NCBI RefSeq assembly: GCF_000745185.1
Contig: NZ_JQNJ01000001.1
Coordinates: forward strand, 698,501 to 762,500
Length of the DNA stretch: 64,000 nucleotides
Origin: Muricauda sp. MAR_2010_75
GTDB lineage: Bacteria; Bacteroidota; Bacteroidia; Flavobacteriales; Flavobacteriaceae
Direction of reading: 5' to 3'
Below the pieces are notes generated by a model, which was given only the letters and a program-made list of their open reading frames with translations, was not told the origin of the DNA and ran no database searches. A program made the translations under genes and the position numbers. This document shows, piece after piece, positions 36,295-44,095 of this stretch (position 1 is its first letter; each line of letters opens with the position of its first letter).

Positions 36295-37293
36295 TTATAA
36301 TTTATGTTGTAAAAATGGATAGTCCTCTTGTTCGTATACCATATCGTACAGTTGCTGTACTGGTGGAAAGTCGGATTCTTCCGCAAATTTTTCGCATTCG
36401 CTCACCAAAGCTTTTACACCTTTGTCTATCTTCTTTAAATCATCTTCTGAAGCATATCCCTTTTCAAGAATAATATCTTTTACTTGAGTAATGGGGTCTA
36501 TTTTTTTGTATTCCTCCACTTCTTCCTTGGTACGATAATGCTGCGCATCACTCATGGAGTGTCCTCGATAACGATAGGTCTTCATCTCCAAGAAGGTTGG
36601 GCCACCACCCGTTCTGGCACGTTCAATGGCTTTGTCCACTTCCTTGGCCACAATGGCTGGGTCCATTCCATCCACAGGCCCACAGGGCATTTCATAACCC
36701 AAGCCCAATTTCCAGATTTCTGTGGAGTGGGAAGTACGGGCCACTGATGTTCCCATGGCGTAACCATTGTTCTCGCAAATGAACACAACAGGTAGTTGCC
36801 ACAACATGGCCAGGTTAAATGCTTCGTGCAACGAACCTTGACGCACGGCACCATCTCCCATGTAACATAACGTTACTGAATCCCTTTTAAAATATTTATC
36901 GGCAAAGGCCAGTCCAGCTCCCAACGGAATCTGTCCCCCTACAATTCCATGACCACCATAAAAGCGGTGCTCCTTGGAAAAAATGTGCATGGAGCCTCCC
37001 ATACCTTTTGAGGTTCCCGTAACCTTACCATAAAGCTCGGCCATAACACGTTTGGGATCCACTCCCATTCCAATGGGCTGCACGTGATTACGGTACGCGG
37101 TTATCATCCGGTCTTTGGTAAGGTCCATGGCATGGAGAGATCCTGCCAAAACAGCTTCCTGGCCATTGTACAAATGGAGGAAGCCCCTAACCTTTTGTTG
37201 AATATATACAGCGGCCAATTTGTCCTCGAACTTTCTCCAGAACAACATGTCCTCATACCATTTAAGGTAAACTTCTTTGGTGATTTTTTTCAT
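36295..37293 (-). CDS. pdhA: Pyruvate dehydrogenase E1 component, alpha subunit
   Basis: 332-residue thiamine diphosphate-dependent E1 alpha. The ThDP motif GDGAVRQGSLHEAFN...CENN is present (GDG to NN), as are HIVGG-type GGHGIVGGQIPLG and the regulatory-loop region TYRYRGHSMSDA. The ATG at 37293 is preferred because the upstream extension is not conserved-looking. With pdhC 4 bp downstream it forms an E1alpha-E2 operon; the beta subunit must be elsewhere. A 34-bp offset from cdd suggests cdd is read through from upstream. Confidence 0.94.
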   Translation of the reverse strand: MKKITKEVYLKWYEDMLFWRKFEDKLAAVYIQQKVRGFLHLYNGQEAVLAGSLHAMDLTKDRMITAYRNHVQPIGMGVDPKRVMAELYGKVTGTSKGMGGSMHIFSKEHRFYGGHGIVGGQIPLGAGLAFADKYFKRDSVTLCYMGDGAVRQGSLHEAFNLAMLWQLPVVFICENNGYAMGTSVARTSHSTEIWKLGLGYEMPCGPVDGMDPAIVAKEVDKAIERARTGGGPTFLEMKTYRYRGHSMSDAQHYRTKEEVEEYKKIDPITQVKDIILEKGYASEDDLKKIDKGVKALVSECEKFAEESDFPPVQQLYDMVYEQEDYPFLQHKL

Positions 37294-37374
37294 CAACGAT
37301 ACTATTAGTGTGAAATTCCCTAGCAGTAGGGAGAGCAAAAATACATATATATCTGTTTTGGAAAAAGAATTGGT

Positions 37375-37866
37375 TTAAGAATCCCCCAAAAATGAACTAT
37401 TGAAAGCCAAGGGCAAAATATCTGCCATGGAACTACATTTATATATTGGACCCTTTTCTGCCTTTAGCAAGATAACAATAGGTGATTTTTGATTTTGTTC
37501 GTATTCCATAATGGACTGCCTGCAATTGCCGCAGGGCGCGGCGGGCAAATCAACCAAATGATCTTTTGATCGTGCGCTTATTGCCAATATTTTAAGGGGG
37601 ATTTTGGGGTATCTTGCCCCAGCCTGAAATACGGCCACACGTTCTGCACAGAGTCCCGAAGGGTAGGATGCATTTTCTTGATTACTCCCAATAACAGTCT
37701 CCCCATTTGCAAGTAAAACAGCGGCCCCAACCTGAAAATTGGAATAGGGCGCATAGGCATTTTCACGGGCTTGCTCGGCGGCATGTAACAATTTTTGCTC
37801 ACTTTGTGAAAGCTCGCTTACATCTTCATAGATGGAAAGTTCAAAACTGATCTGCTTTTTTTCCAT
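37375..37866 (-). CDS. cdd: Cytidine deaminase
   Basis: 163-residue zinc deaminase that converts cytidine and deoxycytidine to the uridine forms in pyrimidine salvage. The catalytic motif is GLCAERVAVF (Cys-Ala-Glu) and the other zinc ligands are in PCGNCRQ. A substrate-binding YSNFQVGAAV precedes them. Length is slightly above that of tetrameric Cdd proteins because of an N-terminal extension of about 20 residues. It lies between porV and pdhA on the same strand, a neighbourhood found in other flavobacteria. Confidence 0.93.
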   Translation of the reverse strand: MEKKQISFELSIYEDVSELSQSEQKLLHAAEQARENAYAPYSNFQVGAAVLLANGETVIGSNQENASYPSGLCAERVAVFQAGARYPKIPLKILAISARSKDHLVDLPAAPCGNCRQSIMEYEQNQKSPIVILLKAEKGPIYKCSSMADILPLAFNSSFLGDS

Positions 37867-37892
37867 ATTAATTGGGTCTTTACCAAAAATAA

Positions 37893-37920
37893 GAAAAGCC
37901 TGTTGGTGGACAGGCTTTTC
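37893..37920 (-). terminator. Terminator-like hairpin after porV
   Basis: Perfect 11-bp stem GAAAAGCCTGT / ACAGGCTTTTC around a six-base loop, followed on the minus strand by TTATTTTT. It lies 22 bp after the porV stop and so separates porV from cdd. Confidence 0.75.
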
Positions 37921-37941
37921 ACAATACTATTTTATGGTTCT

Positions 37942-39090
37942 TTAATCGTTATAGAACTCCTCGCCAAAATTAAAGGTAAGCGAAAAACGAAGTGTATTTT
38001 CCAAAGGGTTCTTCACCTGTGAGGTAGAGAACAGATACGAAAGATCTATCTGCGCCGATTTAAATTTGAAACCAGCTCCCAACGTAAAGAATTTACGGGA
38101 TCCTTTTTCTTCACTTTCATTAAAATACCCACTTCTCAACATAAAGGCTTCCCTAAACCGATACTCGGCACCAAGTGCCCAAGTGATTTCCTTAAGTTCT
38201 TCACTGAAACCATCGGGGGCATCACCAAAGGACTCAAAAATTCCTTTAAAGAAGCTAATGTTTTGGTATTCATCATTGTCTTCAGGTGTTATTTGCCCGT
38301 CTCCATTAAAATCCCTTGGGGTTGGCACCAATAGTTTGTTGAACTCGGTGCTCAGGGCCAAAACGTTGTCTTGGTCGAAAATAAAATCGAATCCACCACC
38401 AAATTTTAAGTTGGTGGGCAAAAAGTTTTCCTGTCCTCCTTCATCGTATTGTAGGGAACCTCCAATATTAGAAATATTGAAACCAGCTCTCCAACGGCCA
38501 TCAAAATTGTTATATGCAATTTCCCTGGAACGGAAAAACCCAGCTACATCAACAGCAAAGGCGTTGGCCGCCTGTGAGTCCTGTGTCTCATCCTGAAACC
38601 TTAGATTGGAACTTATAAATCGCCCGCCAACAGCCATAGAGAAAGTTTGGCTCAACTTCAAGGAATAGGAACCGTCCAATGCAAACTCATTGGGTTTTAC
38701 GATTCGTGGATTAATTTCCGTAAAATCCCTTCTGAACTCAATCTCTCCCAAACCAAAATACCTAATGCTAAAAGCAAAAGCACTTCGTTCATTGAGCTTA
38801 TTATAAAAATTGGCATTTAACAAGGATACATCATTGACAATAGTTTCCAAATAGGGCGTATAACTTACACCCACTCCCATTTTTTGGGTTGCAAATGCAT
38901 ATTTGGCGGGATTCCATTGTTGCGAATACGCATCAAAAGAGGTAGCCACGCCCATATCACCCATACCAGAGGCCCTGGCATCTGCAGAAATGGTCAAAAA
39001 AGGAACGGCTGTTGTAATGGCTCTTTCTTGCTGTGCGCTCAACCGAGGAATTACGGCAAGGAACACTACCAATATCAGTAACTTTTTCAT
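37942..39090 (-). CDS. porV: Type IX secretion system outer membrane protein PorV (LptO)
   Basis: 382-residue outer membrane beta-barrel protein with a signal peptide (KKLLILVVFLAVIPRLSAQ). The mature start AVPFLTISADARASGMGDMGVAT is a PorV hallmark, and the C-terminus ends in an aromatic strand (LTFNFGEEF). PorV is the shuttle that moves substrates from the T9SS translocon to the PorU sortase attachment complex. A DFNGDGQITPEDND stretch resembles a dockerin-like calcium loop near residue 265. It has its own terminator and is divergent from gldJ. Confidence 0.95.
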   Translation of the reverse strand: MKKLLILVVFLAVIPRLSAQQERAITTAVPFLTISADARASGMGDMGVATSFDAYSQQWNPAKYAFATQKMGVGVSYTPYLETIVNDVSLLNANFYNKLNERSAFAFSIRYFGLGEIEFRRDFTEINPRIVKPNEFALDGSYSLKLSQTFSMAVGGRFISSNLRFQDETQDSQAANAFAVDVAGFFRSREIAYNNFDGRWRAGFNISNIGGSLQYDEGGQENFLPTNLKFGGGFDFIFDQDNVLALSTEFNKLLVPTPRDFNGDGQITPEDNDEYQNISFFKGIFESFGDAPDGFSEELKEITWALGAEYRFREAFMLRSGYFNESEEKGSRKFFTLGAGFKFKSAQIDLSYLFSTSQVKNPLENTLRFSLTFNFGEEFYND

Positions 39091-39491
39091 TTTAACGTAT
39101 TAGTGTATTTAGTGAATAGTAAAGTTCTAGGTTTAAAAACTGTCATAGACGTTTACATGTAAACGGGCTTTTGGGCAAATTCTTATAGCGTGGTGCCGTT
39201 TTTTGAACAAATTTTAGACAAATGACAAGATAATGTATGAATTAAATCCTGTTTTTCCGTTCTAATCACATATAAAATCGTTAAAACAAAGACGATCCAT
39301 ACTATTTTAAACCCAGATGCGTTACAGAAGTGTAGCAATTGTTGATAACGGCATTGATACAAATATTTTATGAGCACAAAATATTATGGTTAAAACATCG
39401 TTTTAATGCCATTGAAGGATTTAAAAAATCAAAACAAATTGAAGTTACTGAGGGCGTAAAGCCTTAAGTTTAAAGTACTCAAGCCCAAATT
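39091..39491. other. Divergent intergenic region between porV and gldJ
   Basis: 401 bp without a credible gene. It contains a perfect palindrome (39150-39165) near the porV side and AT-rich sequence towards gldJ that must hold both promoters; no exact TAnnTTTG was seen at either. A 64-codon open frame on the minus strand at 39183-39377 has no protein features. porU, which sits here in Flavobacterium johnsoniae as I recall it, is absent, and I saw no remnant of it. Confidence 0.7.
39150..39165. promoter_or_regulatory. Perfect 16-bp palindrome upstream of porV
   Basis: CGTTTACATGTAAACG, a perfect palindrome 60 bp upstream of the porV ATG. The GTTTAC half-sites resemble operators of LacI-family or similar dimeric regulators. 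No such regulator is encoded nearby. Confidence 0.35.
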
Positions 39492-41144
39492 ATGAAAAAG
39501 CACTTTATCAAAGTTGTACTTTCTTGCGCCATTGTAGTGGGAAGCTTTTCGAGTTGTAAAAACTCATCATCCTCTAAAGACGTCTCCAGAGCCACGGGAT
39601 GGAAAATTAATGCGAAAGAAGGTGGATTTCAATACAATTCAGATTTTAAGGAGCAGGAAACCCCTCCCGGAACTGTCTTTATTGAAGGAGGAACCTTTAC
39701 CAAAGGTAAGGTCCAGGATGACATTATGCATGATTGGAACAACACTCCTACACAACAACACGTACAATCATTCTACATGGATGAAACCGAGGTAACCAAT
39801 GTGATGTATTTGGAGTACTTGGATTACCTAAAAGAGGTCTACCCTCCAGAAAATCCCACCTATGCCAACATTTACAAAGGGGCTTTGCCAGATACTTTGG
39901 TTTGGAGAAACCGGTTGGGCTTTAACGAGACCATGACCAATAACTACCTAAGGCATCCAGCTTACGCTGAATATCCTGTTGTTGGTGTTAATTGGGTACA
40001 GGCTACTCAATATGCAGAGTGGAGGACAGACAGGGTAAACGAATTAATGTTGGAAAGAGAAGGTTATTTGGCCGATGACACCAAGTATAAAGTAATGAAT
40101 GGTGAAGTTGAGGGAACCTTCAGCACCGAGGCCTATCTGAACAATCCAGAGTCTGTATATGGTGGTGAAATTGATTCTTTACAAGGAAAACAAAAGCGTG
40201 ATTCCATCAATGCATTTGCTAAAAGAAGCAGTGGCGTAATCATGCCTGAATATAGACTTCCTACGGAAACCGAATGGGAATATGCCGCTCAGGCTCTTGT
40301 AGGGTCAAGGGAATATAACAACTACCGCGGTAGAAAAAAATATCCTTGGGAAGGAGATTATACCCGAAATGGACAGCGCGTAGGTCGTGGAGACCAGTTG
40401 GCCAACTTTAAGCAAGGAAAAGGGGATTATGGTGGAATCGCAGGTTGGTCTGATGATGGTGCCGATATTACCGCCCAGGTTAAATCGTACAAACCCAATG
40501 ATTTTGGCCTATATGATATGGCCGGAAACGTTAGCGAATGGGTAGCCGATGTATATCGACCTATTGTGGATGATGAAATCAGTGACTTCAACTACTATCG
40601 TGGGAACGTTTTCATGAAAAAGGCCATTGGTGAAGATGGCAAAGTTGAGATATTGGAAGACAAAATTGTTTATGACACTTTGCCCAACGGAAAAATTGTT
40701 GCTGTTAACCTTCCCGGTGAAATCAAAGAAGTTCCGGTTACAGAGCAAGAAACCTATTTAAGAACAAATTTTGACAAAAGCGATAACCGTGGATATAGAG
40801 ATGGTGACCCAGGATCCTCCAGATTCTTTAGTAGATTCAATGATGAAGAAGACAACAGGAAAATGTACGATTCTCCAAAACACAAGGTAGAGCGTGATTC
40901 CACTGGAGAGCTTGTTCGTCAATATGACACCTCCAACTATAGAACCTCATTGATCAATGATGAAGTTCGTGTGTACAAAGGAGGTTCTTGGAGGGACAGG
41001 GCTTTCTGGTTAGACCCAGCACAACGCAGATACCTGCCACAATATATGGCCACGGACGATATCGGATTCAGATGTGCCATGTCCAGGGTTGGATCAAAAT
41101 CCAAAACCAAAAACAAGACGGTTCGACATAAAAAAGCTAGATAA
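39492..41144 (+). CDS. gldJ: Gliding motility lipoprotein GldJ
   Basis: 550-residue lipoprotein (signal MKKHFIKVVLSCAIVVGSFSSC, Cys22) of the formylglycine-generating-enzyme (SUMF1) fold. The SUMF1 core shows FIEGGTFTKG, DETEVTNVMYLEYLDYL, RLPTETEWEYAAQA, DMAGNVSEWVADVYR and VYKGGSWRDRAFWLDPAQRR, ending in DDIGFRCA. GldJ is required for gliding and for stability of the T9SS core. In F. johnsoniae it is adjacent to porU and porV. A strong terminator follows. Confidence 0.96.
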   Translation: MKKHFIKVVLSCAIVVGSFSSCKNSSSSKDVSRATGWKINAKEGGFQYNSDFKEQETPPGTVFIEGGTFTKGKVQDDIMHDWNNTPTQQHVQSFYMDETEVTNVMYLEYLDYLKEVYPPENPTYANIYKGALPDTLVWRNRLGFNETMTNNYLRHPAYAEYPVVGVNWVQATQYAEWRTDRVNELMLEREGYLADDTKYKVMNGEVEGTFSTEAYLNNPESVYGGEIDSLQGKQKRDSINAFAKRSSGVIMPEYRLPTETEWEYAAQALVGSREYNNYRGRKKYPWEGDYTRNGQRVGRGDQLANFKQGKGDYGGIAGWSDDGADITAQVKSYKPNDFGLYDMAGNVSEWVADVYRPIVDDEISDFNYYRGNVFMKKAIGEDGKVEILEDKIVYDTLPNGKIVAVNLPGEIKEVPVTEQETYLRTNFDKSDNRGYRDGDPGSSRFFSRFNDEEDNRKMYDSPKHKVERDSTGELVRQYDTSNYRTSLINDEVRVYKGGSWRDRAFWLDPAQRRYLPQYMATDDIGFRCAMSRVGSKSKTKNKTVRHKKAR

Positions 41145-41163
41145 ATTTATCTTACGAATTTTT

Positions 41164-41196
41164 AAAAGCCCCGACATTTGGTCGGGGCTTTTTTTT
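41164..41196 (+). terminator. Strong rho-independent terminator between gldJ and murF
   Basis: Twelve-bp stem AAAAGCCCCGAC / GTCGGGGCTTTT with a five-base loop and a T run, starting 19 bp after the gldJ stop. murF starts only 12 bp after it and so needs its own promoter or read-through. Confidence 0.85.
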
Positions 41197-41207
41197 ATCT
41201 TCGATTT

Positions 41208-42482
41208 ATGACAATGGAACAGCTTCATACGCTTTTTTTAGCGCACCCCACCATCTGCACAGATACGCGAAAAATCACGGATAACTGCCTCTTTTTTGCC
41301 TTGAAAGGACCCAATTTCAACGGAAATGAGTTTGCGAAGGAAGCCTTGGAAAAAGGTGCCGCCTATGCCATAATTGATGAGGAAGAATACAATGCCTCAG
41401 GACAATATATTCTATGCCAGAATGTTTTGGAAACCCTTCAAGAACTTGCATTGTATCACAGAAAACAAAGCAAGGCCCAAATCATTGCCCTTACAGGCAG
41501 CAACGGAAAAACAACCACAAAGGAATTGATCAACACCGTACTCTCCAAAAAATACAAGACCATAGCCACCACAGGCAACCTCAACAACCATATCGGTGTT
41601 CCACTGACTTTGTTATCCATAGAAAAAGATACCGAGATTGCCATTGTTGAAATGGGCGCCAACCACAAAAGGGAAATTGCATTTCTATGTGGCATTGCCC
41701 AACCCGATTTCGGTTACATCACCAACTTTGGAAAAGCCCATTTGGAAGGTTTTGGAGGTGTGGAAGGTGTCATTCAGGGGAAAAGTGAGTTGTATGAACA
41801 CCTTATGACCCATGATAAGCATATCTTCATGAATGCGGACGACCCCATTCAACGGGAAAAGTTGGATTCTTACATCAAAAAAATAGGGTTCAGCACAAAA
41901 GACCACCAATACTATAATATCCAATTCATTGAAGCCAATCCGTATGTGGTTCTTGAAGTCGAAGGAATTCGAATGAAAACGCAACTCATTGGAAAGTACA
42001 ATTTCCCCAATTGCTGCGCTGCCATTTTGATGGGCAAATATTTTAATGTCCCCTTGGAAGACATTAAAACGGCTCTTGCATCGTACCAACCGCAGAACAA
42101 CCGCTCGCAGCTCATAGAGAAAAACGGGCTGAAAATAATTTTGGATGCCTACAATGCCAACCCCACCAGCATGCGTGCTGCTTTGGAAAACTTCAATGCC
42201 ATGGAAGCGGAAAATAAAACGCTCATTATTGGTGATATGTTTGAACTGGGGCCAACCGCTGCTGAAGAACACCAAGCTATCGCCGATTTGGCGAAAGCGC
42301 TTGAATTCGATGCTGTCTTCTTGGTAGGGCAGAGCTTTTTTGGAACAAAAACATCACTTGCCAAATTTGACTCCTTTGATGCTTTAAAAGAACACCTCCA
42401 AAAAAATCCATTAGAAAAGGGAATGGTGTTGATCAAGGGAAGTAGAGGAATGGCCTTGGAGCGAGTGTTGGATTTGTTGTAG
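41208..42482 (+). CDS. murF: UDP-N-acetylmuramoyl-tripeptide--D-alanyl-D-alanine ligase
   Basis: 424-residue Mur ligase that adds D-Ala-D-Ala to the UDP-MurNAc tripeptide in peptidoglycan synthesis. The N-terminal domain holds TDTRKITDNCLFFALKG. The ATP loop is ALTGSNGKTTTKE, followed by EMGANHKREIAFL and the C-terminal-domain LDAYNANPTSMRAAL and KGSRGMALE. The reading frame is open to 41178, but that part lies inside the gldJ terminator, so the ATG at 41208 is chosen (41214 is an alternative). Confidence 0.95.
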   Translation: MTMEQLHTLFLAHPTICTDTRKITDNCLFFALKGPNFNGNEFAKEALEKGAAYAIIDEEEYNASGQYILCQNVLETLQELALYHRKQSKAQIIALTGSNGKTTTKELINTVLSKKYKTIATTGNLNNHIGVPLTLLSIEKDTEIAIVEMGANHKREIAFLCGIAQPDFGYITNFGKAHLEGFGGVEGVIQGKSELYEHLMTHDKHIFMNADDPIQREKLDSYIKKIGFSTKDHQYYNIQFIEANPYVVLEVEGIRMKTQLIGKYNFPNCCAAILMGKYFNVPLEDIKTALASYQPQNNRSQLIEKNGLKIILDAYNANPTSMRAALENFNAMEAENKTLIIGDMFELGPTAAEEHQAIADLAKALEFDAVFLVGQSFFGTKTSLAKFDSFDALKEHLQKNPLEKGMVLIKGSRGMALERVLDLL

Positions 42483-42490
42483 TTTTATTA

Positions 42491-42697
42491 TTATAATTTA
42501 GTTCCACACCACGGGCAAAAATTGATTTCAATTCCTGAAGTTCCACCATCATGAATGATTATCGAATAATACTCCGACTTAGTATTATGGTCAATTAAAG
42601 TATCGGGGCACTCATATTTGTCTTTGTGTAAATCACAATTAAATGTTGTGAAGACTTTCATCATTTCACAACAATAAGGATTCCTTTCTGAAATCAT
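42491..42697 (-). CDS. DUF6980-like small zinc-ribbon-type protein
   Basis: 68 residues. The opening has a Cys-Cys-Glu-Met segment and a later EYYSIIIHDGGTSGIEINFCPWCGTKL, with the IIHDGG and CPWCG pattern that I associate with DUF6980. The terminal CxxC and the early Cys pair could bind zinc. No known function. Only 14 bp separate it from the lipoprotein gene upstream on the same strand, so the two may be co-transcribed. Convergent with murF. Confidence 0.6.
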   Translation of the reverse strand: MISERNPYCCEMMKVFTTFNCDLHKDKYECPDTLIDHNTKSEYYSIIIHDGGTSGIEINFCPWCGTKL

Positions 42698-42711
42698 TTA
42701 TTTGAACTTTA

Positions 42712-43179
42712 TCATTGCGGCTTGTGCTTGTTTTCATTCCAAATAGCTTCACGATTAACATAACCCTCGAAAAAAATATCAAAGGAAGTATCATCATTGA
42801 TTAAATCTTCCAAATTCGGCAATTCCTTTTGTTTCAAGAATAAGCTATTTCCTGCTTCATTAACAATAATTAAAGTATCCTTTTTGATTGAAAAAGTTCC
42901 CATTAGCTTATCAGAATCAACATTGACATTTCTGAAATACAATTTTGAATTGGTGATATAATATTCATTGGCCGAAATTGACTCTGAAGTAGGATTAAAA
43001 TAATAAATATTAGTATCATCGATATAGAATTCCGTGTAAGCTTCGTTAATATTCCCTAGATATTCTGGAAACCAATTTCCCTGAATACTGAAACCATTGG
43101 TGGATTGAGAAATACACGAAACTGACTGAAAAATGATAAAAAGACAAGCAGCTATTCGTAACATTTTCCTGAACATCAT
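42712..43179 (-). CDS. Putative exported protein of unknown function
   Basis: 155 residues with an N-terminal hydrophobic segment (LRIAACLFIIFQSVSC) that reads as a signal peptide, possibly of lipoprotein type. The mature part is acidic and beta-rich, with FSIQGNWFPEYLGN at the start, which resembles lipocalin-like or DUF-type beta-barrel domains of flavobacteria, but I do not recognise a family. A 15-bp gap to the regulator gene upstream suggests one small accessory operon. Confidence 0.55.
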   Translation of the reverse strand: MMFRKMLRIAACLFIIFQSVSCISQSTNGFSIQGNWFPEYLGNINEAYTEFYIDDTNIYYFNPTSESISANEYYITNSKLYFRNVNVDSDKLMGTFSIKKDTLIIVNEAGNSLFLKQKELPNLEDLINDDTSFDIFFEGYVNREAIWNENKHKPQ

Positions 43180-43194
43180 ATTGTTATTTGAACT

Positions 43195-43401
43195 TTATTT
43201 AGTCGAAGCAATTAATTCCCTTGCATCCACATCCAACACTTTTGCTATTTCCACCAATGTTTCAAGAGAAGGTTGCACGTCGTTGGTACACCATCTAGAT
43301 ACAGTTGCGGTATTTTTGTCCAACTTCCCAGCCAACCATTTATTGGTCCTTCCTTGTTCCGCTAAAACAACTTTAAGTCTATTAATTACTTTTTTGGCCA
43401 C
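43195..43401 (-). CDS. Small Cro/CI (XRE) family transcriptional regulator
   Basis: 68 residues, nearly all a helix-turn-helix domain: INRLKVVLAEQGRTNKWLAGKLDKNTATVSRWCTND, then PSLETLVEIAKVLDVDARELI. The start codon is GTG; no ATG precedes it in frame. Proteins of this type often control small neighbouring accessory genes. It lies 15 bp upstream of the exported-protein gene, and the 185-bp region to the divergent 53-residue gene is very AT rich and likely contains its operator. Confidence 0.82.
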   Translation of the reverse strand: MAKKVINRLKVVLAEQGRTNKWLAGKLDKNTATVSRWCTNDVQPSLETLVEIAKVLDVDARELIASTK

Positions 43402-43586
43402 TTTTATTGCCCTTAGATTAAATCTATTTGTGAATTAAACAAATTTAATTGATTGAAAAAGTAATAATTATTGATTTAATAAACAACTTTATTTGTTTTT
43501 TACATCATTTTATTTGCTTTAATAAGCTTTTTGTTATATTTTTAAGTCAACATTTATTGTCTTTATATGCAAATAAATTAGAAGTC

Positions 43587-43748
43587 ATGAGCAAAAGTTT
43601 CACCATATCAGACCTAGAACAAATCATTGGCCTGCAACAAGAAAGCCTACAAGCCCTACAAAAGGCATTGGGCCGTTTACGGCACCAAAACGAACGTTTG
43701 GAGCGGAGTAACCAAAAACTAAGAAAACAGATTGCTAAATACGAGTAG
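43587..43748 (+). CDS. Short coiled-coil protein
   Basis: 53 residues, MSKSFTISDLEQIIGLQQ then a Gln/Arg-rich helix (LQALQKALGRLRHQNERLER) and a Lys-rich end. The heptad-like Leu spacing predicts a coiled coil. The frame is open upstream but that part is low-complexity and hydrophobic, so the ATG at 43587 is chosen. No family is recognised. It ends 5 bp before the 3' end of tRNA-Val(GAC) on the opposite strand and is divergent from the small regulator. Confidence 0.45.
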   Translation: MSKSFTISDLEQIIGLQQESLQALQKALGRLRHQNERLERSNQKLRKQIAKYE

Positions 43749-43753
43749 AAAAG

Positions 43754-43828
43754 TGGGATATACTGGATTCGAACCAGTGACCTCTGCCCTGTCAAGGCAG
43801 TGCTCTAAACCAACTGAGCTAATATCCC
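43754..43828 (-). tRNA. tRNA-Val (anticodon GAC)
   Basis: Complete 75-nt cloverleaf on the minus strand. The acceptor stem is GGGATAT/ATATCCC with discriminator A, the D arm is GCTC...GAGC, and the anticodon arm is CTGCC-TTGACAG-GGCAG with anticodon GAC in the loop. The T arm is ACTGG-TTCGAAT-CCAGT. The CCA end is not encoded. It reads GUC and GUU codons. The queD remnant lies 30 bp upstream of its 5' end. Confidence 0.95.
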
Positions 43829-43843
43829 ATTAAAAAGCGGTGC

Positions 43844-43989
43844 AATATCGGAAATTTGTCACCAATCTCCATATTCTGCCGAATTCTTTTGTGTTTCGTG
43901 CAGGATAATGCGCAGTAATTGCTCTTTTTATAGGCTGGTTTTTAGGATATTATAGATGATTTTTACAACATATTCTGTGGTAGGAAAAT
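43844..43989. repeat. Direct repeat of the queD 3' end, left copy
   Basis: Sequence related to 51078-51222. From 43848 the first 74 bases (through 43921) match the right copy (51082-51155) with five substitutions; similarity then becomes weaker but is still readable at the protein level to about 43989. Both copies are in the same orientation. They bracket the SusC/SusD cassette. Confidence 0.85.
43859..43987 (-). pseudogene. Remnant of the queD 3' end (43 codons, internal stop)
   Basis: Translated on the minus strand it reads FPTTEYVVKIIYNIL, an in-frame TAA after KTSL, then KEQLLRIILHETQK and NSAEYGDW before a TGA stop. Intact QueD ends FPTTEYFVKVIYDIL ... HETQKNSAEYGDW. Frame is kept throughout and the last 13 residues before the stop are identical. 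Nothing homologous to the rest of queD is found upstream, so only the C-terminal 42 residues exist. The internal stop shows the copy is dead. Confidence 0.88.
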
Positions 43990-44049
43990 ACAATTAGGTA
44001 GGGTAGTTCCAATGCTGATAACCAGAAGGCATCGATATAAACATAATCA

Positions 44050-44075
44050 AAAAAGCTCCCAAATAGGAGCTTTTT
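44050..44075 (-). terminator. Rho-independent terminator after the SusC/D operon
   Basis: Ten-bp stem AAAAAGCTCC / GGAGCTTTTT with a six-base loop, followed by T on both strands. It lies about 20 bp after the stop of the lipoprotein gene at 44096. Confidence 0.8.
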
Positions 44076-44095
44076 CTATTATGCTTTTAAAGTAA

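Noticed and set aside
39183-39377. 64-codon minus-strand frame between porV and gldJ
   Set aside because: Low-complexity composition, no start signal and no similarity to PorU; judged to be chance.
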